Positions 6,767-13,400 are shown, numbered from the stretch's first letter. The stretch is 13,400 nucleotides of DNA from JBEINZ01 sp040377825 (GCA_040377825.1 JBEINZ010000059.1:1-13400); one strand, 5' to 3'. Notes: generated by a model from the letters alone, not told the origin. Made by a program: numbers and translations.

Positions 6767-7059
6767 TCAAGTCTGAGCTAGTGCAGCGGTTATCCGAACG
6801 TAATCCGCATCTCTATCAGCGGGACGTGGAACACATTGTCAACGCCGTGTTGGACGAGGTTGGTGGGGCGTTGACGCGCGGTGATCGCGTCGAACTGCGC
6901 GGCTTCGGCGCTTTCTCCATTAAGAACAGACCCTCCCGCACAGGCCGGAACCCGCGCACGGGCCAGAAGGTTGCCGTTACCGAGAAGTACGTGCCGTTCT
7001 TCAAGACCGGCAAGGAAATGCGCGAGCGCTTGAACGACGGCGTCGATCTTGGCGATTGA
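6763..7059 (+). CDS. ihfB: Integration host factor subunit beta
   Basis: Small nucleoid protein that pairs with IHF-alpha, binds specific DNA sites and bends them sharply, shaping promoters, replication and recombination. The 98-residue length is normal. The family signature is complete: GDRVELRGFGAF (40-51), then the beta arm RPSRTGRNPRTGQKV (56-70) with Pro64, the residue that intercalates into DNA, and the closing PFFKTGKEMRERLN (78-91). The ATG overlaps the sppA stop (ATGA at 6763-6766). In E. coli ihfB is likewise downstream of rpsA and next to lapA; the intervening sppA is an arrangement I associate with alphaproteobacteria. Identity as beta rather than HU or IHF-alpha rests on MIKSELVQRL and this context. 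Confidence 0.96.
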   Translation: MIKSELVQRLSERNPHLYQRDVEHIVNAVLDEVGGALTRGDRVELRGFGAFSIKNRPSRTGRNPRTGQKVAVTEKYVPFFKTGKEMRERLNDGVDLGD

Positions 7060-7199
7060 TGCGTTTAGATCAAAACGACGATTGAATCGTGGGATCGGTT
7101 AGGCCGACGAGACTTATTCGTTTTCAAGTTCCACGGACAATTTTGCACTGATAAGCGTGTTGCAGATCGTGCGCCTTGGCGCGAAAGACGGAGCGGACC

Positions 7200-7562
7200 A
7201 TGACACGATTTCTCTGGTGGATCGTCAGCGTTCCCGTTGGGATCGTCCTGGTTGCTTTGGCGGTGGCGAACCGGCGTTCGGTCACGATCGCCTTTGATCC
7301 CTTTTCGCCCGAAGCGCCGGTCTATTCGCTTTCCATGCCTTTGTTCGCGCTGATCTTTGGCGCCTTGATTCTGGGTGTTTTCATTGGCGGCGCAAGCGTA
7401 TGGCTTAGTCAAAGCCGGCATCGTAAATCGGAGCGTCGTTGGCGCGAGGAAGCGGATCGACTTCGAATTGAGCGCGATCGTATAGAAGTCGCCGAGCGCA
7501 CGGCACGACGCGGTGCGCTGCCCGCCCTGAACGCCCCCTCAAACGGCAAGCGGGCGGCCTGA
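7200..7562 (+). CDS. LapA domain-containing inner-membrane protein (DUF1049)
   Basis: A 120-residue membrane protein with transmembrane helices at about 5-23 and 45-68 and then a charged, probably coiled-coil tail (about 72-105, rich in Arg and Glu). This is the layout of LapA, which in E. coli works with LapB in tuning lipopolysaccharide synthesis through LpxC turnover; whether that role holds here is unknown. The start chosen is ATG at 7200, with GGAG at 7190-7193, in preference to an in-frame TTG at 7176. Its place after ihfB mirrors the E. coli order ihfB-lapA, but no lapB follows. A 140-base gap separates it from ihfB, and I see no clear promoter there. Confidence 0.85.
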   Translation: MTRFLWWIVSVPVGIVLVALAVANRRSVTIAFDPFSPEAPVYSLSMPLFALIFGALILGVFIGGASVWLSQSRHRKSERRWREEADRLRIERDRIEVAERTARRGALPALNAPSNGKRAA

Positions 7563-7590
7563 GCCGCGGCGGCGGAAATTGGTGAACTCA

Positions 7591-8556
7591 ATGCGCTTCA
7601 TCGATGCGGCGGAAGTTGCGCATGTTCTCAGTTTCCCGGACCTCGTCGATGATCTGGACGTCGCCTTTCGCTCGTCGATCATAACGCCCGTCCGTCACCA
7701 TCATGCGATCGCCAAGGCGGGCGAGCCAGATGCGACGCTCCTGCTCATGCCGGCTTGGGACAACATGGCCGTGGCGGTCGGCGACGGCGCGGTGATCGGC
7801 GTCAAGATCGTGACCGTCACGCCGGGCAACGCCGCCAGGATCGGATCGATCCCGAGTGTCGTCGGCGCCTATCTGCTTTTATCCGGGGAGACCGGCGTGC
7901 CGCTTGCCGTTATCGATGGGACGGCATTGACGCTCCGCCGCACCGCGGCGGCGTCCGCGCTTGCCGCGCGGCATCTTGCTCGCCCTGATGCACGCCGGCT
8001 TGTCATGGTCGGTGCTGGGGCGCTCGCCCCGCATCTGGTGGCCGCGCATGCCAGCGTCCGCCCGATCCGCCAAGTGATTGTATGGAACCATCACGCGGAA
8101 CGCGCCGAAGCGCTCGCGTCTCGGCTGGTCGCCAAGGGCTTCAATGCGATGGCGACCACGAATCTCGCGGGTGCGGTGGAGAGCGCGGACATCGTGTCCG
8201 TCGCCACACTCTCGCACAAGCCGTTGGTCCATGGCCGCTGGTTGCAGCCGGGGACTCATCTTGATCTGGTCGGGGCGTTTACGCCCGAAATGCGCGAGAG
8301 CGATGACTTAGCGGTCAGCCGGGCCCGGGTTTTCGTCGATACGCGCGCCGGTGCGCTGAAGGAAGCCGGCGATATCGTTCAACCCGTCCGCGCCGGCGTC
8401 ATAAGCCAAAGCGACATACTCGGAGATCTGTTCGATCTCTGTCGGGGCCTTCATCCCGGGCGTCAAGCGACGGACGACATCACGCTCTTCAAATCGGTCG
8501 GTACCGCGCTGGAAGACCTCGCGGCGGCCAAAGCTGTGTGGTCGCGATTGGGATGA
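7591..8556 (+). CDS. Ornithine cyclodeaminase/mu-crystallin family NAD(P)-dependent oxidoreductase
   Basis: A cytoplasmic enzyme of about 321 residues from the family that includes ornithine cyclodeaminase, alanine dehydrogenase, ketimine reductases and pyrroline-2-carboxylate reductases. Visible landmarks are GVKIV with Lys72 (the family's substrate-binding Lys), LTLRRTAAASALAA (about 114-127), and the dinucleotide-binding GAGALA (142-147). Where ornithine cyclodeaminase has a catalytic Asp in a G-G/A-D-x-P-G motif, this protein reads VGAFTPEMRE. That argues against true ornithine cyclodeaminase and towards an imine reductase or amino acid dehydrogenase; this is inference. The start is ATG 7591 with GGTGA at 7581-7585; in-frame TTG 7579 and GTG 7582 are alternatives. 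Its stop overlaps the Nudix gene by 4 bases. Confidence 0.88.
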   Translation: MRFIDAAEVAHVLSFPDLVDDLDVAFRSSIITPVRHHHAIAKAGEPDATLLLMPAWDNMAVAVGDGAVIGVKIVTVTPGNAARIGSIPSVVGAYLLLSGETGVPLAVIDGTALTLRRTAAASALAARHLARPDARRLVMVGAGALAPHLVAAHASVRPIRQVIVWNHHAERAEALASRLVAKGFNAMATTNLAGAVESADIVSVATLSHKPLVHGRWLQPGTHLDLVGAFTPEMRESDDLAVSRARVFVDTRAGALKEAGDIVQPVRAGVISQSDILGDLFDLCRGLHPGRQATDDITLFKSVGTALEDLAAAKAVWSRLG

Positions 8557-9005
8557 CAGAACGAGACTCTGTCGCGCGGCAGCCGCGCGTCGCCTGCGGC
8601 GCGGCGATCGTGCGGGACGGCCGGCTTCTGCTTTTGCTGCGCAAGCGTCCGCCCGAAGCCGGTCATTGGGGCATTCCCGGCGGTAAGGTCGATTTCGGCG
8701 AGCCGGTTCTCGACGCGGTCGCGCGCGAAGTTGCCGAAGAGACCGGGCTCGTCATCCATCGCCCGCAATTGCTCACGGTCGTCGATGAGGTTCTCGACGA
8801 TGGCGAACAGTGGGTCGCGCCAACCTACCTTGTCAGTTGCTTCGACGGCGAACCTCGGCTGTTGGAGCCGGCAAAACACGCGGCGATCGGATGGTTTGCG
8901 CTGGACGACTTGCCGCACCCGATCACGGCGGCGACACGCCTCGTCGCCGCCGCGCTGCTTCATGCCCGTTCGTCGAACCTCAGCCTTGGCGGGGTAACGG
9001 CGTGA
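8553..9005 (+). CDS. Nudix hydrolase
   Basis: A 150-residue enzyme that hydrolyses a nucleoside diphosphate linked to another group, using Mg2+ or Mn2+. The Nudix box fits GX5EX7REUXEEXGU exactly at residues 44-66, including Glu50, Arg58-Glu59 and Glu62-Glu63. WGIPGGKVDFGE and the later WFALDDLP are typical of MutT/ADP-ribose pyrophosphatase-like members; the true substrate cannot be read from sequence. The start is ATG 8553, overlapping the upstream stop as ATGA, rather than GTG 8538, because this gives tight translational coupling and a normal N-terminus. The partner is a dehydrogenase that would use NAD(P), so nicotinamide nucleotide turnover is one speculative link. The 3' end overlaps the convergent VOC gene by 26 bases. 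Confidence 0.93.
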   Translation: MTERDSVARQPRVACGAAIVRDGRLLLLLRKRPPEAGHWGIPGGKVDFGEPVLDAVAREVAEETGLVIHRPQLLTVVDEVLDDGEQWVAPTYLVSCFDGEPRLLEPAKHAAIGWFALDDLPHPITAATRLVAAALLHARSSNLSLGGVTA

Positions 9006-9363
9006 TCCAGCCGGAAACGGCGCCGGTCGAATCTTTCACGACGGCGATGCGTCCGATTTCCGGGATATCCCAGGCCTGACGAATGACCATGCCGCCGTTT
9101 TCGGCAACCGAGGCGATCCGCCGATCGACGTCGTCGACCTCAATATAAGTGAACCAGTGGTCCGGCATACCGGCGAAATCCGGGCCAACCATCGCGAAGA
9201 TCCCGCCGACCGGCTGTCCGTTCATCAAAATCGTCCAATAGCTCCCCTGCGGCATTGGCATTTCGCTGAACGACCAGCCGAGCGTCTTTTCGTAGAAAGC
9301 TTTAGCGCTTTCCACGTTATGCGTGTTGAGTTCGTTCCAAAAGAAAGTCCCGTGACCCGCCAT
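8980..9363 (-). CDS. VOC family protein (glyoxalase/bleomycin-resistance/dioxygenase fold)
   Basis: A 127-residue cytoplasmic protein with a single vicinal-oxygen-chelate module pair. It opens with FFWNELNTHNVESAKAFYEK (7-26), the usual first strand and helix of this type, then WSFSEMPMPQGSYWTI, GGIFAM (53-58), the second-half start WFTYIEVDDVDRRIA (70-84) and the closing PEIGRIAVVKDSTGA. It most resembles the stand-alone VOC proteins with no known substrate, sometimes labelled glyoxalase-like. GAGGG lies 7 bases before the ATG. It lies downstream of the glycosyltransferase on the same strand, 69 bases away, and may be co-transcribed with it. The substrate is unknown. Confidence 0.88.
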   Translation of the reverse strand: MAGHGTFFWNELNTHNVESAKAFYEKTLGWSFSEMPMPQGSYWTILMNGQPVGGIFAMVGPDFAGMPDHWFTYIEVDDVDRRIASVAENGGMVIRQAWDIPEIGRIAVVKDSTGAVSGWITPLPRQG

Positions 9364-9432
9364 CTGTCATGCCCTCGGTTTCCGAAATCGACCGATAAAG
9401 GAAACTAACGATGACAAGAAAATGGCAGTGCT

Positions 9433-10380
9433 TCACTGGAGCGCTAGCGGGGCCAACGCGAGGTACAGAATTCGCTTTTGCTCGACGCGGCTGCGCGCCA
9501 GCGAATCCAAGATCAGCCCGCACGCTGTAAACAGCACAGCGATGACCATCAACCCCATGGACAGCACCGCCGTCGGCAGGCGAGGGACGAGCCCGCTTTC
9601 TAGATAGGTAGCGATGATCGGGGTCGAAAGCATCAACGAGGCAAGTGCGAAAACACCGGCGAGCAATCCGAAAAACATCGCGGGCCGCGTTTCTTTCAAG
9701 AGCATCGCGATCATCCCGAGAATTTTAAACCCATCGCGGAACGACTTCAGCTTGGAAACGGAGCCTTCCGGACGACGGCCATAGTCGAGCTCGATCTCGG
9801 TGGTCGGCATTTTGAGCTGGCTTGCGTGCACGCTCATTTCCGTCTCGATCTCGAACCCGCTGGAAACGGCCGGGAAGCTTTTGACGAAACGGCGCGTGAA
9901 GGCGCGATAGCCGGAGAAAATGTCGGTGAAATCGTTGCCGAAGGCCTGCGTGTAGATCGTGTTGAAAAGTCGATTGCCGAAGGCGTGGCCTTCACGACCG
10001 GCATCCTTGCGCACGCCTCGGCGCACACCGACCACCATATCGGCCTGCTCCTCGATCAGCTTCGCCACCAAGTCCGGTGCCTTTGCCGCGTCATAGGTGC
10101 CGTCGCCATCGGCCATGACGTAGACGTCGGCGTCGACATCGGCGAACATGCGCCGCACGACGTTGCCCTTGCCCTGGCGGCGTTCGCGCACGACCCGCGC
10201 GCCGGCCCGAGCCGCGATATCGGCGGTCCCGTCCTTGGAGTTGTTGTCGAATACGTAGATGCGGGCGGAGGGGAGCGAGGCGCGAAAATCGGCGACCACG
10301 CCCGCGATTGTCAGCGCTTCGTTGAAGCAGGGGATAAGGACGGCGATATCCAGTCCCTCGAACGCGTCCACGGCAGCCAT
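9433..10380 (-). CDS. GT2 family glycosyltransferase, polyprenyl-phosphate sugar transferase type
   Basis: A 315-residue membrane-associated glycosyltransferase resembling dolichol-phosphate mannosyltransferase and GtrB. Such enzymes move a sugar from a nucleotide donor to a polyprenyl phosphate for later use in cell-surface glycans. The GT-A domain (about 10-230) shows AVLIPCFNEALTI (13-25), YVFDNNSKDGT (42-52), the metal- and donor-binding DGDGTYD (91-97) and DIFSGYRAFTRRF (153-165), all characteristic of the DPM1-like branch. Two C-terminal transmembrane helices lie at about 235-256 and 268-292. A GAGGGGA ribosome site lies 7 bases before the ATG. No flippase or acceptor-side transferase is in the window, so the sugar and the final product are unknown. 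Confidence 0.93.
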   Translation of the reverse strand: MAAVDAFEGLDIAVLIPCFNEALTIAGVVADFRASLPSARIYVFDNNSKDGTADIAARAGARVVRERRQGKGNVVRRMFADVDADVYVMADGDGTYDAAKAPDLVAKLIEEQADMVVGVRRGVRKDAGREGHAFGNRLFNTIYTQAFGNDFTDIFSGYRAFTRRFVKSFPAVSSGFEIETEMSVHASQLKMPTTEIELDYGRRPEGSVSKLKSFRDGFKILGMIAMLLKETRPAMFFGLLAGVFALASLMLSTPIIATYLESGLVPRLPTAVLSMGLMVIAVLFTACGLILDSLARSRVEQKRILYLALAPLALQ

Positions 10381-10435
10381 CTCGTCGTCCCCTCAACCGA
10401 CAATGACGCGTCGGCATGCGAAGCTGGAGGGTGCC

Positions 10436-10459
10436 ATGAACGAGCTTAAGCCGCGGTAA
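10436..10459 (+). other. Possible 7-codon upstream reading frame (MNELKPR)
   Basis: ATG at 10436 is preceded by GGAGGG (10426-10431), 4 bases away, the clearest ribosome site in the 139-base gap between the divergent glycosyltransferase and mepA genes. The frame ends after seven codons at TAA 10457-10459, 60 bases before mepA. It could be a leader peptide or a chance match. It is reported as a weak candidate, and no attenuator-like structure follows. Confidence 0.2.
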
Positions 10460-10519
10460 CGAGACAGACCGAACGAAACCTTAATTCGATCGGCGCAGTT
10501 TTATCGGATCGGACGGACA

Positions 10520-11401
10520 ATGATGATGCGGCGGCTTTCTTCCTTTGTAATTCTCACGGCCTTGCTCCCGGCGGTCCTGTCTGGATCGGGATTTGCCGGG
10601 GATGCCAAGCCACGCGCGGCGAAGGATCTTTTCGGTGCGAAAGTGGAGCCCGCGCCCTTGGCCGCGCGGTCGATCGGAAGTTATGCGCGCGGCTGCCTCG
10701 CGGGCGCGGTGGCGCTGCCGGTCGACGGGCCAGCGTGGCAGGTGATGCGGCTAACGCGAAACCGCAATTGGGGCCACCCGAATCTCATAGCCTTTCTCGA
10801 ACGCTTCGCTGGGGATGCGCGCGCCGGAGGCTGGCCAGGACTGCTTGTCGGCGACATGGCTCAGCCGCGCGGCGGCCCGATGACGACCGGTCACGCGAGT
10901 CACCAGATCGGCCTCGATGCCGACATATGGCTGACGCCCATGCCCGATCGAACGCTGACCGGTGACGAACGAGAGACGATGTCGGCCGTGTCCATGCTGA
11001 AGCCCGGTACGCGCGAGATCGATCCGGATCGATGGAGCGAAAGCCGTGTGACATTGATCCGACAGGCGGCGTCGGACGACGCGGTCGCGCGCATCTTCGT
11101 CAATCCGGCGATCAAGAAGGCCTTGTGTGACGGAACGCCGGCCGCGGATAGGCCGTGGCTGCACAAGGTCCGGCCCTGGTACGGGCACGATTTTCATTTT
11201 CATGTGCGGCTTGCCTGCCCGCCCGGTGTCGACGATTGCAAGGACCAAGACGCGCCTCCGCCCGGCGACGGTTGCGGGGCCGATCTCGCCTGGTGGCTTG
11301 GACCGGAACCATGGAAGCCGTCGCCGCCGTCGCCGCCGAAGCCCCCGATGACGCTCGCTGACTTGCCGGCCGCTTGTTCGCAGGTCCTGATCGCCCGCTG
11401 A
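10520..11401 (+). CDS. mepA: Penicillin-insensitive murein endopeptidase (MepA/LAS family)
   Basis: Periplasmic zinc metallopeptidase that cuts D-alanyl-meso-diaminopimelyl cross-links in peptidoglycan. The 293-residue precursor has a signal peptide (about 1-26, ending SGFAG). The metal site matches the E. coli enzyme: GHASHQIGLDADIW (124-137) gives His125, His128 and Asp135, and YGHDFHFHVRLACP (221-234) gives His223, His226 and His228. Six cysteines (59, 203, 233, 240, 252, 286) are consistent with the three disulfides known for this family. A Pro-rich linker (about 264-277) precedes the end. Three ATG codons in a row (10520-10528) follow a weak GGACGG site, so the exact start is uncertain by up to two codons. 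It stands alone on the plus strand, divergent from the glycosyltransferase and convergent with the UPF0114 gene. Confidence 0.95.
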   Translation: MMMRRLSSFVILTALLPAVLSGSGFAGDAKPRAAKDLFGAKVEPAPLAARSIGSYARGCLAGAVALPVDGPAWQVMRLTRNRNWGHPNLIAFLERFAGDARAGGWPGLLVGDMAQPRGGPMTTGHASHQIGLDADIWLTPMPDRTLTGDERETMSAVSMLKPGTREIDPDRWSESRVTLIRQAASDDAVARIFVNPAIKKALCDGTPAADRPWLHKVRPWYGHDFHFHVRLACPPGVDDCKDQDAPPPGDGCGADLAWWLGPEPWKPSPPSPPKPPMTLADLPAACSQVLIAR

Positions 11402-11413
11402 CGGGCTGGGCGG

Positions 11414-11962
11414 TCACTTGGCGGATGGCCCGGCCTTTGCTGCTTTATCGCCGTAGCCTCCGTCTGGTTGATGCGTCAGTCGGTCCATCAGCGCGAGCAG
11501 GACGCCGGAGCCGACGAAAACGCAATGGATGACGACCATCCAATAGACCTCGCGGTCGCTGTATTTGCTAAGCCCCATGAAGACCTTGAGGAGATGAATG
11601 CCGGAGATCGCGACGATCGAGGCGATCAGCTTCAGCTTGAGCGCGCCGAAATCAACCTTGCCATGCCAGTCCGGCTTATCCTCGTGATCGCCGACATCGA
11701 TTTTGGAGACGAAGTTCTCGTAACCCGAAAAGATCACGATCAAAAGCAGGTTGCCGGCCAGCGACATATCGATGAGGGCAAGGAGCCCGAGCACGACGTC
11801 GGCCGCCGACGCTGTGAAGACGTTCGCCGCGAAGCCCAAGAATTCCTGAATGAATTTGACGAGAAGTACGACGAGCGACCCCGCAAGGCCGATGTAAAAC
11901 GGCGCCATGAGCCAGCGGCTCGCGAATAGTCCACTCTCCAGCATATGTTCAATCCGCCGCAC
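11414..11962 (-). CDS. UPF0114 family (YqhA-like) inner-membrane protein
   Basis: A 182-residue integral membrane protein of a widespread family with no established function (TIGR00645/UPF0114, E. coli YqhA). It begins RRIEHMLESGLFASRWLMAP, the family's characteristic N-terminus. Hydrophobic helices lie at about 15-38, 52-80, 108-128 and 138-160. The soluble loop DKPDWHGKVDFGALKLKLIA (95-114) is a hallmark. The start is GTG at 11962, because AAGGAGG (11971-11977) lies 8 bases upstream and this matches the usual length; an in-frame TTG at 11986 would lie upstream of that ribosome site. It lies downstream of the CHAD gene on the same strand, with 90 bases between that contain an inverted repeat. 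It is tail-to-tail with mepA, 12 bases apart. Confidence 0.9.
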   Translation of the reverse strand: MRRIEHMLESGLFASRWLMAPFYIGLAGSLVVLLVKFIQEFLGFAANVFTASAADVVLGLLALIDMSLAGNLLLIVIFSGYENFVSKIDVGDHEDKPDWHGKVDFGALKLKLIASIVAISGIHLLKVFMGLSKYSDREVYWMVVIHCVFVGSGVLLALMDRLTHQPDGGYGDKAAKAGPSAK

Positions 11963-12007
11963 GCGCCTGTCCTCCTTGGAATGCAAACCGTAGCCGAGCC
12001 TATCGCA

Positions 12008-12036
12008 ATGGGATCTCAGCTCTTTGTCGATCCCAT
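12008..12036. promoter_or_regulatory. 8-base inverted repeat between the CHAD and UPF0114 genes
   Basis: ATGGGATC (12008-12015) and GATCCCAT (12029-12036) form a perfect inverted repeat with a 13-base spacer. It lies 46 bases upstream of the UPF0114 start and 17 bases downstream of the CHAD stop. There is no T-run on either side, so it is not a standard terminator; it may be an operator or an mRNA hairpin. No promoter match stands out beside it. Confidence 0.35.
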
Positions 12037-12052
12037 GTAGCCGAAAACCGTC

Positions 12053-12937
12053 TCAGGCTTCCAGTGCGGCCGTCGCATGGAATTTCTGCAGGACCCGGCG
12101 GGTCTTCAGTCCGTAAAGCTCCTCGCCGAGTTCCACGGCCCGCCTTTTCAGCTTGTTGCGTCGCCGGGCAACGACGTGGTCGATGAGGTGCAGCGCGCGC
12201 TTGCCGCCCGCGAGCGCCGGCTCCTCGTCGAGCAGCGCATGCAAGAGCCCGAGATCCCGTTCTTCGCCCAGGATGTCACCAAGCCGCTCGAGATCCCGGC
12301 AGATCGCCTTGGACGTCGCGGGTGTTTGATCCAGCACCAGTTGGGTCAAATGCCAGCGGTGTTTCACGCGCCGGCGCCAGGCATGAAAGGTTTCCTCATC
12401 GGCGCCGTCGCGACAGGCCTTCCAATCGTTCCGGCCACGCCGATACAGAGTCTCGAAAGCCTCTGTCAAAAGTCGCGCGCCGTCAATGTCGGGCGACAGC
12501 GAGGCGGCATCGGCTTCGCTCGCGCGCAGACTTGCAATAACGGCGGCGAAATCCGTTGCCTCCTGGTGAGCAGTCGTCGCCTTTAGTTCCAACTCGGCGA
12601 TAAGTTTAGAGATTGCCTCCGCCCCTTCAGGCTCGATATGTCGGCCGAGCCAACGCGCCCGGGCCAGCACCACATCCGCGTCGCGGGCGCCGGCGAGGCA
12701 GTCAGCGATCGTGCCAAGCGCAGCGTGGCGTCGATCGTAATCCTTGCCGATCACCGGCTCGAAGACCTTCAGCACGCTGCGCGCTCGTTTCAGCGCGCGA
12801 CGCGCATTGTGCACGGCCTCCGAACGATTTGCGTCGGTCGTCGTTTCGAGCACGCGCCTCGCCCCGACGATTTCGCCCAACAAGACACGCTTCAGACCGG
12901 ACCCAAGCGGTTCTTCCTCATCCAGCTTGACGCTCAT
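12053..12937 (-). CDS. CHAD domain-containing protein (probable polyphosphate binder)
   Basis: A 294-residue, all-helical protein made of one CHAD domain, a family whose characterised members bind inorganic polyphosphate through basic surfaces and can locate to polyphosphate granules. The two helical repeats each start with a conserved His in a basic helix: EAVHNARRALKRARSVLKVF (40-59, His43) and FHAWRRRVKHRWHL (184-197, His185). Other typical pieces are GARDADVVLAR (83-93) and LGEERDLGLLHALL (223-236). There is no N-terminal CYTH (triphosphatase) domain, so it is a stand-alone CHAD protein. It starts 24 bases after the msrA stop on the same strand, with a G-rich ribosome site GGGGGCGGC next to the ATG, so it is probably co-transcribed with msrA. 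Confidence 0.9.
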   Translation of the reverse strand: MSVKLDEEEPLGSGLKRVLLGEIVGARRVLETTTDANRSEAVHNARRALKRARSVLKVFEPVIGKDYDRRHAALGTIADCLAGARDADVVLARARWLGRHIEPEGAEAISKLIAELELKATTAHQEATDFAAVIASLRASEADAASLSPDIDGARLLTEAFETLYRRGRNDWKACRDGADEETFHAWRRRVKHRWHLTQLVLDQTPATSKAICRDLERLGDILGEERDLGLLHALLDEEPALAGGKRALHLIDHVVARRRNKLKRRAVELGEELYGLKTRRVLQKFHATAALEA

Positions 12938-12961
12938 GCCGCCCCCGCGTGGTGTCGCCGA

Positions 12962-13400
12962 TCAGCTGGCCGAGACGCCCGTGCCGATCTGGCACGCGAC
13001 GCCGGTTCCCCCAATCCCGCAGTAGCCGCCAGGATTCTTGGCGAGATACTGCTGATGATTGGCTTCGGCGAAATAGAACGGCTTGGCTGGCGCGATTTCG
13101 GTTGTGATCGCCGCGAAACCGTGCGCGACGAGCGCCGCCGCGTAGATCGTTTTGGACGCATCCGCCGCAGCGGCCTGCGCCGGCGATGTCGTATAAATCG
13201 CGGAACGGTACTGCGTGCCGAAATCATTGCCCTGCCGCATGCCCTGGGTCGGGTCATGGCTCTCCCAGAATACCTCAAGCAAGCGTTCGTAGGAGATCTT
13301 CGCCGGATCGAAGACGACGCGGACGACTTCCGTGTGCCCGGTCATGCCCGTGCAGGTCTCGTGATAGGTCGGGTTCGGCGTCGAGCCGCCTTGATAGCCG
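12962..13400 (-). CDS. msrA: Peptide-methionine (S)-S-oxide reductase MsrA, C-terminal part (partial)
   Basis: Reduces methionine-S-sulfoxide in proteins back to methionine, repairing oxidative damage. The visible 145 codons run from the window edge: GYQGGSTPNPTYHETCTG, then HTEVVRVVFDPAKISYERLL and FWESHDPTQGMRQGNDFGTQ, all MsrA hallmarks. The catalytic GCFWC segment lies beyond the window's right edge. The end NPGGYCGIGGTGVACQ carries two Cys, which fits the class that uses C-terminal recycling cysteines. An internal ATG at 13345 is not the start, because conserved sequence continues upstream in frame to the edge. The CHAD gene follows 24 bases downstream. Confidence 0.95.
   Translation of the reverse strand, partial: GYQGGSTPNPTYHETCTGMTGHTEVVRVVFDPAKISYERLLEVFWESHDPTQGMRQGNDFGTQYRSAIYTTSPAQAAAADASKTIYAAALVAHGFAAITTEIAPAKPFYFAEANHQQYLAKNPGGYCGIGGTGVACQIGTGVSAS

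Noticed and set aside
7083..7095. 13-base palindrome-like sequence CGATTGAATCG with flanks in the ihfB-lapA gap.
   Set aside because: Short, with no T-run and no second copy; compatible with chance.
9826..10449. Plus-strand open frame of 207 codons opposite the glycosyltransferase gene.
   Set aside because: Its His/Asp/Ala/Gly-rich translation is typical of antisense frames in GC-rich genomes, while the opposite strand carries intact GT2 motifs.
11018..11033. Perfect 16-base palindrome ATCGATCCGGATCGAT inside mepA.
   Set aside because: It lies in a constrained coding stretch (IDPDRW) and is built of GATC-type words frequent in this genome; there is no sign of a function.
11393..11406. Hairpin GCCCG-CTGA-CGGGC overlapping the mepA stop codon.
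   Set aside because: Five base pairs and no T-run; not adequate as a terminator.

Overview
The window looks like a piece of an alphaproteobacterial chromosome, most likely Hyphomicrobiales (Rhizobiales). The grounds are the high G+C content, the close fit of ribosomal protein S1 to the rhizobial form as I remember it, and the gene order rpsA, sppA, ihfB, lapA. Nothing resembles a phage, plasmid, CRISPR array, transposase or RNA gene. It is mostly a conserved housekeeping neighbourhood with some unusual insertions.

Left part (1-4680): the tail of a glutathione S-transferase-like gene, then cmk (cytidylate kinase). A two-gene polar amino acid ABC importer follows (binding protein and permease, no ATPase gene). 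Next comes a 320-base untranslated stretch with a candidate promoter and hairpins, rpsA (ribosomal protein S1) and a strong intrinsic terminator. cmk and rpsA are commonly neighbours in bacteria; here the importer separates them.

Middle (4636-7562): a 44-base palindromic element touches the stop codon of a minus-strand gene for an exported Arg/Pro-rich protein of unknown function with two CHxH motifs. Divergent from it is a plus-strand group: sppA (membrane S49 peptidase), ihfB (DNA-bending protein, 4-base overlap with sppA) and lapA-like (two-helix inner-membrane protein).

Right part (7591-13400): an ornithine cyclodeaminase-family dehydrogenase is coupled by a 4-base overlap to a Nudix hydrolase. 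They converge on a minus-strand pair, a GT2 polyprenyl-phosphate glycosyltransferase and a VOC-family protein. Then come mepA (murein endopeptidase, plus strand) and, on the minus strand, a UPF0114/YqhA membrane protein, a CHAD-domain protein (probable polyphosphate binder) and the 3' part of msrA. Envelope functions recur (sppA, lapA, GT2, mepA, UPF0114), but no single pathway unites the region.

I did not find a convincing new multi-gene system. The best leads are the exported CHxH protein, the palindromic element at its 3' end, the structured rpsA leader, and a Ser-to-Phe change in the fourth S1 domain.
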